The translations under genes and the position numbers were made by a program. 64,000 nt of DNA from JAABRB01 sp963735025. GTDB taxonomy: Bacteria > Pseudomonadota > Gammaproteobacteria > Burkholderiales > SG8-39. This document shows, piece by piece, positions 63,886-64,000 of this stretch; the stretch's first letter is position 1; every line of letters starts with the position of its first letter. The notes beneath the pieces were generated by a model. The model was given only the letters and a program-made list of their open reading frames with translations. It was not told where the DNA came from and did no database searches. The DNA is taken from assembly GCA_963735025.1 (NCBI GenBank), contig CAVTJG010000020.1:69478-133477 (forward strand), read 5' to 3'.

Positions 63886-64000
63886 ACCAATGATGCAGAG
63901 AGGCTTGCACCGAATCGCGGTTGTGACCACGCACTCGTCACGGTGTTCGATCGGGCGTTCTCCGCTGTTTGCACAACCACGCGATGGCAGGATTCGGCCA

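Noticed and set aside
63886..64000. Coding sequence after the alcohol dehydrogenase
   Set aside because: The open frame to the window end is only the frameshifted continuation of adh. Nothing else is supported.

Overview
The window is high-GC proteobacterial DNA, most likely from a betaproteobacterium (Burkholderiales/Rhodocyclales-like). This rests on gene content and codon bias, not on a marker gene. It suggests a respiratory generalist. It encodes a cysteine-type formate dehydrogenase with maturation chaperone (18.6-24.9 kb), a gluconate-dehydrogenase-like flavoprotein/cytochrome c system (26.1-29.9 kb), a complete alternative complex III (actABCDEF) fused operon-wise to a caa3-type cytochrome c oxidase (30.4-42.4 kb), a cydAB/cioAB-type quinol oxidase (44.1-46.5 kb) and an Fe-type superoxide dismutase (46.9 kb).

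Layout. 0-5.8 kb: two sensor kinases, a FixJ-like response regulator, a PAS protein and a flavin disulfide reductase. 5.9-16.9 kb: small stress-type genes (CBS pair, DksA/TraR zinc finger, monooxygenase-fold protein, coiled-coil and glycine-zipper proteins), PssA, a TIM-barrel glycosidase-like protein, AsmA, a flavodoxin-UbiA fusion and an MscS channel. 16.9-18.3 kb: an NtrC-type sigma54 response regulator. 18.6-46.5 kb: the respiratory block. 46.9-54.6 kb: SodB, a PRC-barrel protein, a ribosome hibernation factor, a Cys-rich copper-binding-like protein, a GH15 glucoamylase-like enzyme and a CPA2 antiporter. 55.2-56.7 kb: an IS1111-group element sitting in the anticodon arm of tRNA-Arg(ACG), of which only the 3' half is recognisable. 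56.9-63.9 kb: a probable acquired segment with a LysR regulator, MFS exporter, isoquinoline-1-oxidoreductase-like molybdoenzyme, two cyclophilin-like secreted proteins and a zinc alcohol dehydrogenase.

The most striking signal is non-coding. About seventeen intergenic sites fit the sigma54 -24/-12 layout (GG-N10-GC, mostly GGGCAYG-N4-TTGC). They lie ahead of most stress and respiratory transcription units between 6 and 53 kb, several as divergent pairs, and I found none ahead of the genes of the 57-64 kb segment. A 13-bp dyad, GGTAA-N3-TTRCC and variants, recurs upstream of several of them, including once in each copy of a 170-bp tandem duplication that separates the divergent gluconate-dehydrogenase-like and ACIII operons. 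Together with the NtrC-type regulator encoded in the middle, this looks like a local sigma54 regulon joining alternative respiration to stress proteins. A second, unrelated 7-2-7 palindrome (TACGTGCTGGCACGTA) occurs twice near the FixJ-like regulator and the second kinase.

Sequence quality matters here. Many clear genes carry single-base frame breaks (coiled-coil genes, fdhA, coxABC, the CDF gene, cydAB, iorB, cyclophilin-like genes, adh). These are densest at 39.7-42.1 and 44.3-46.5 kb and look more like assembly indels than decay. Such genes are given here as single features spanning the breaks.
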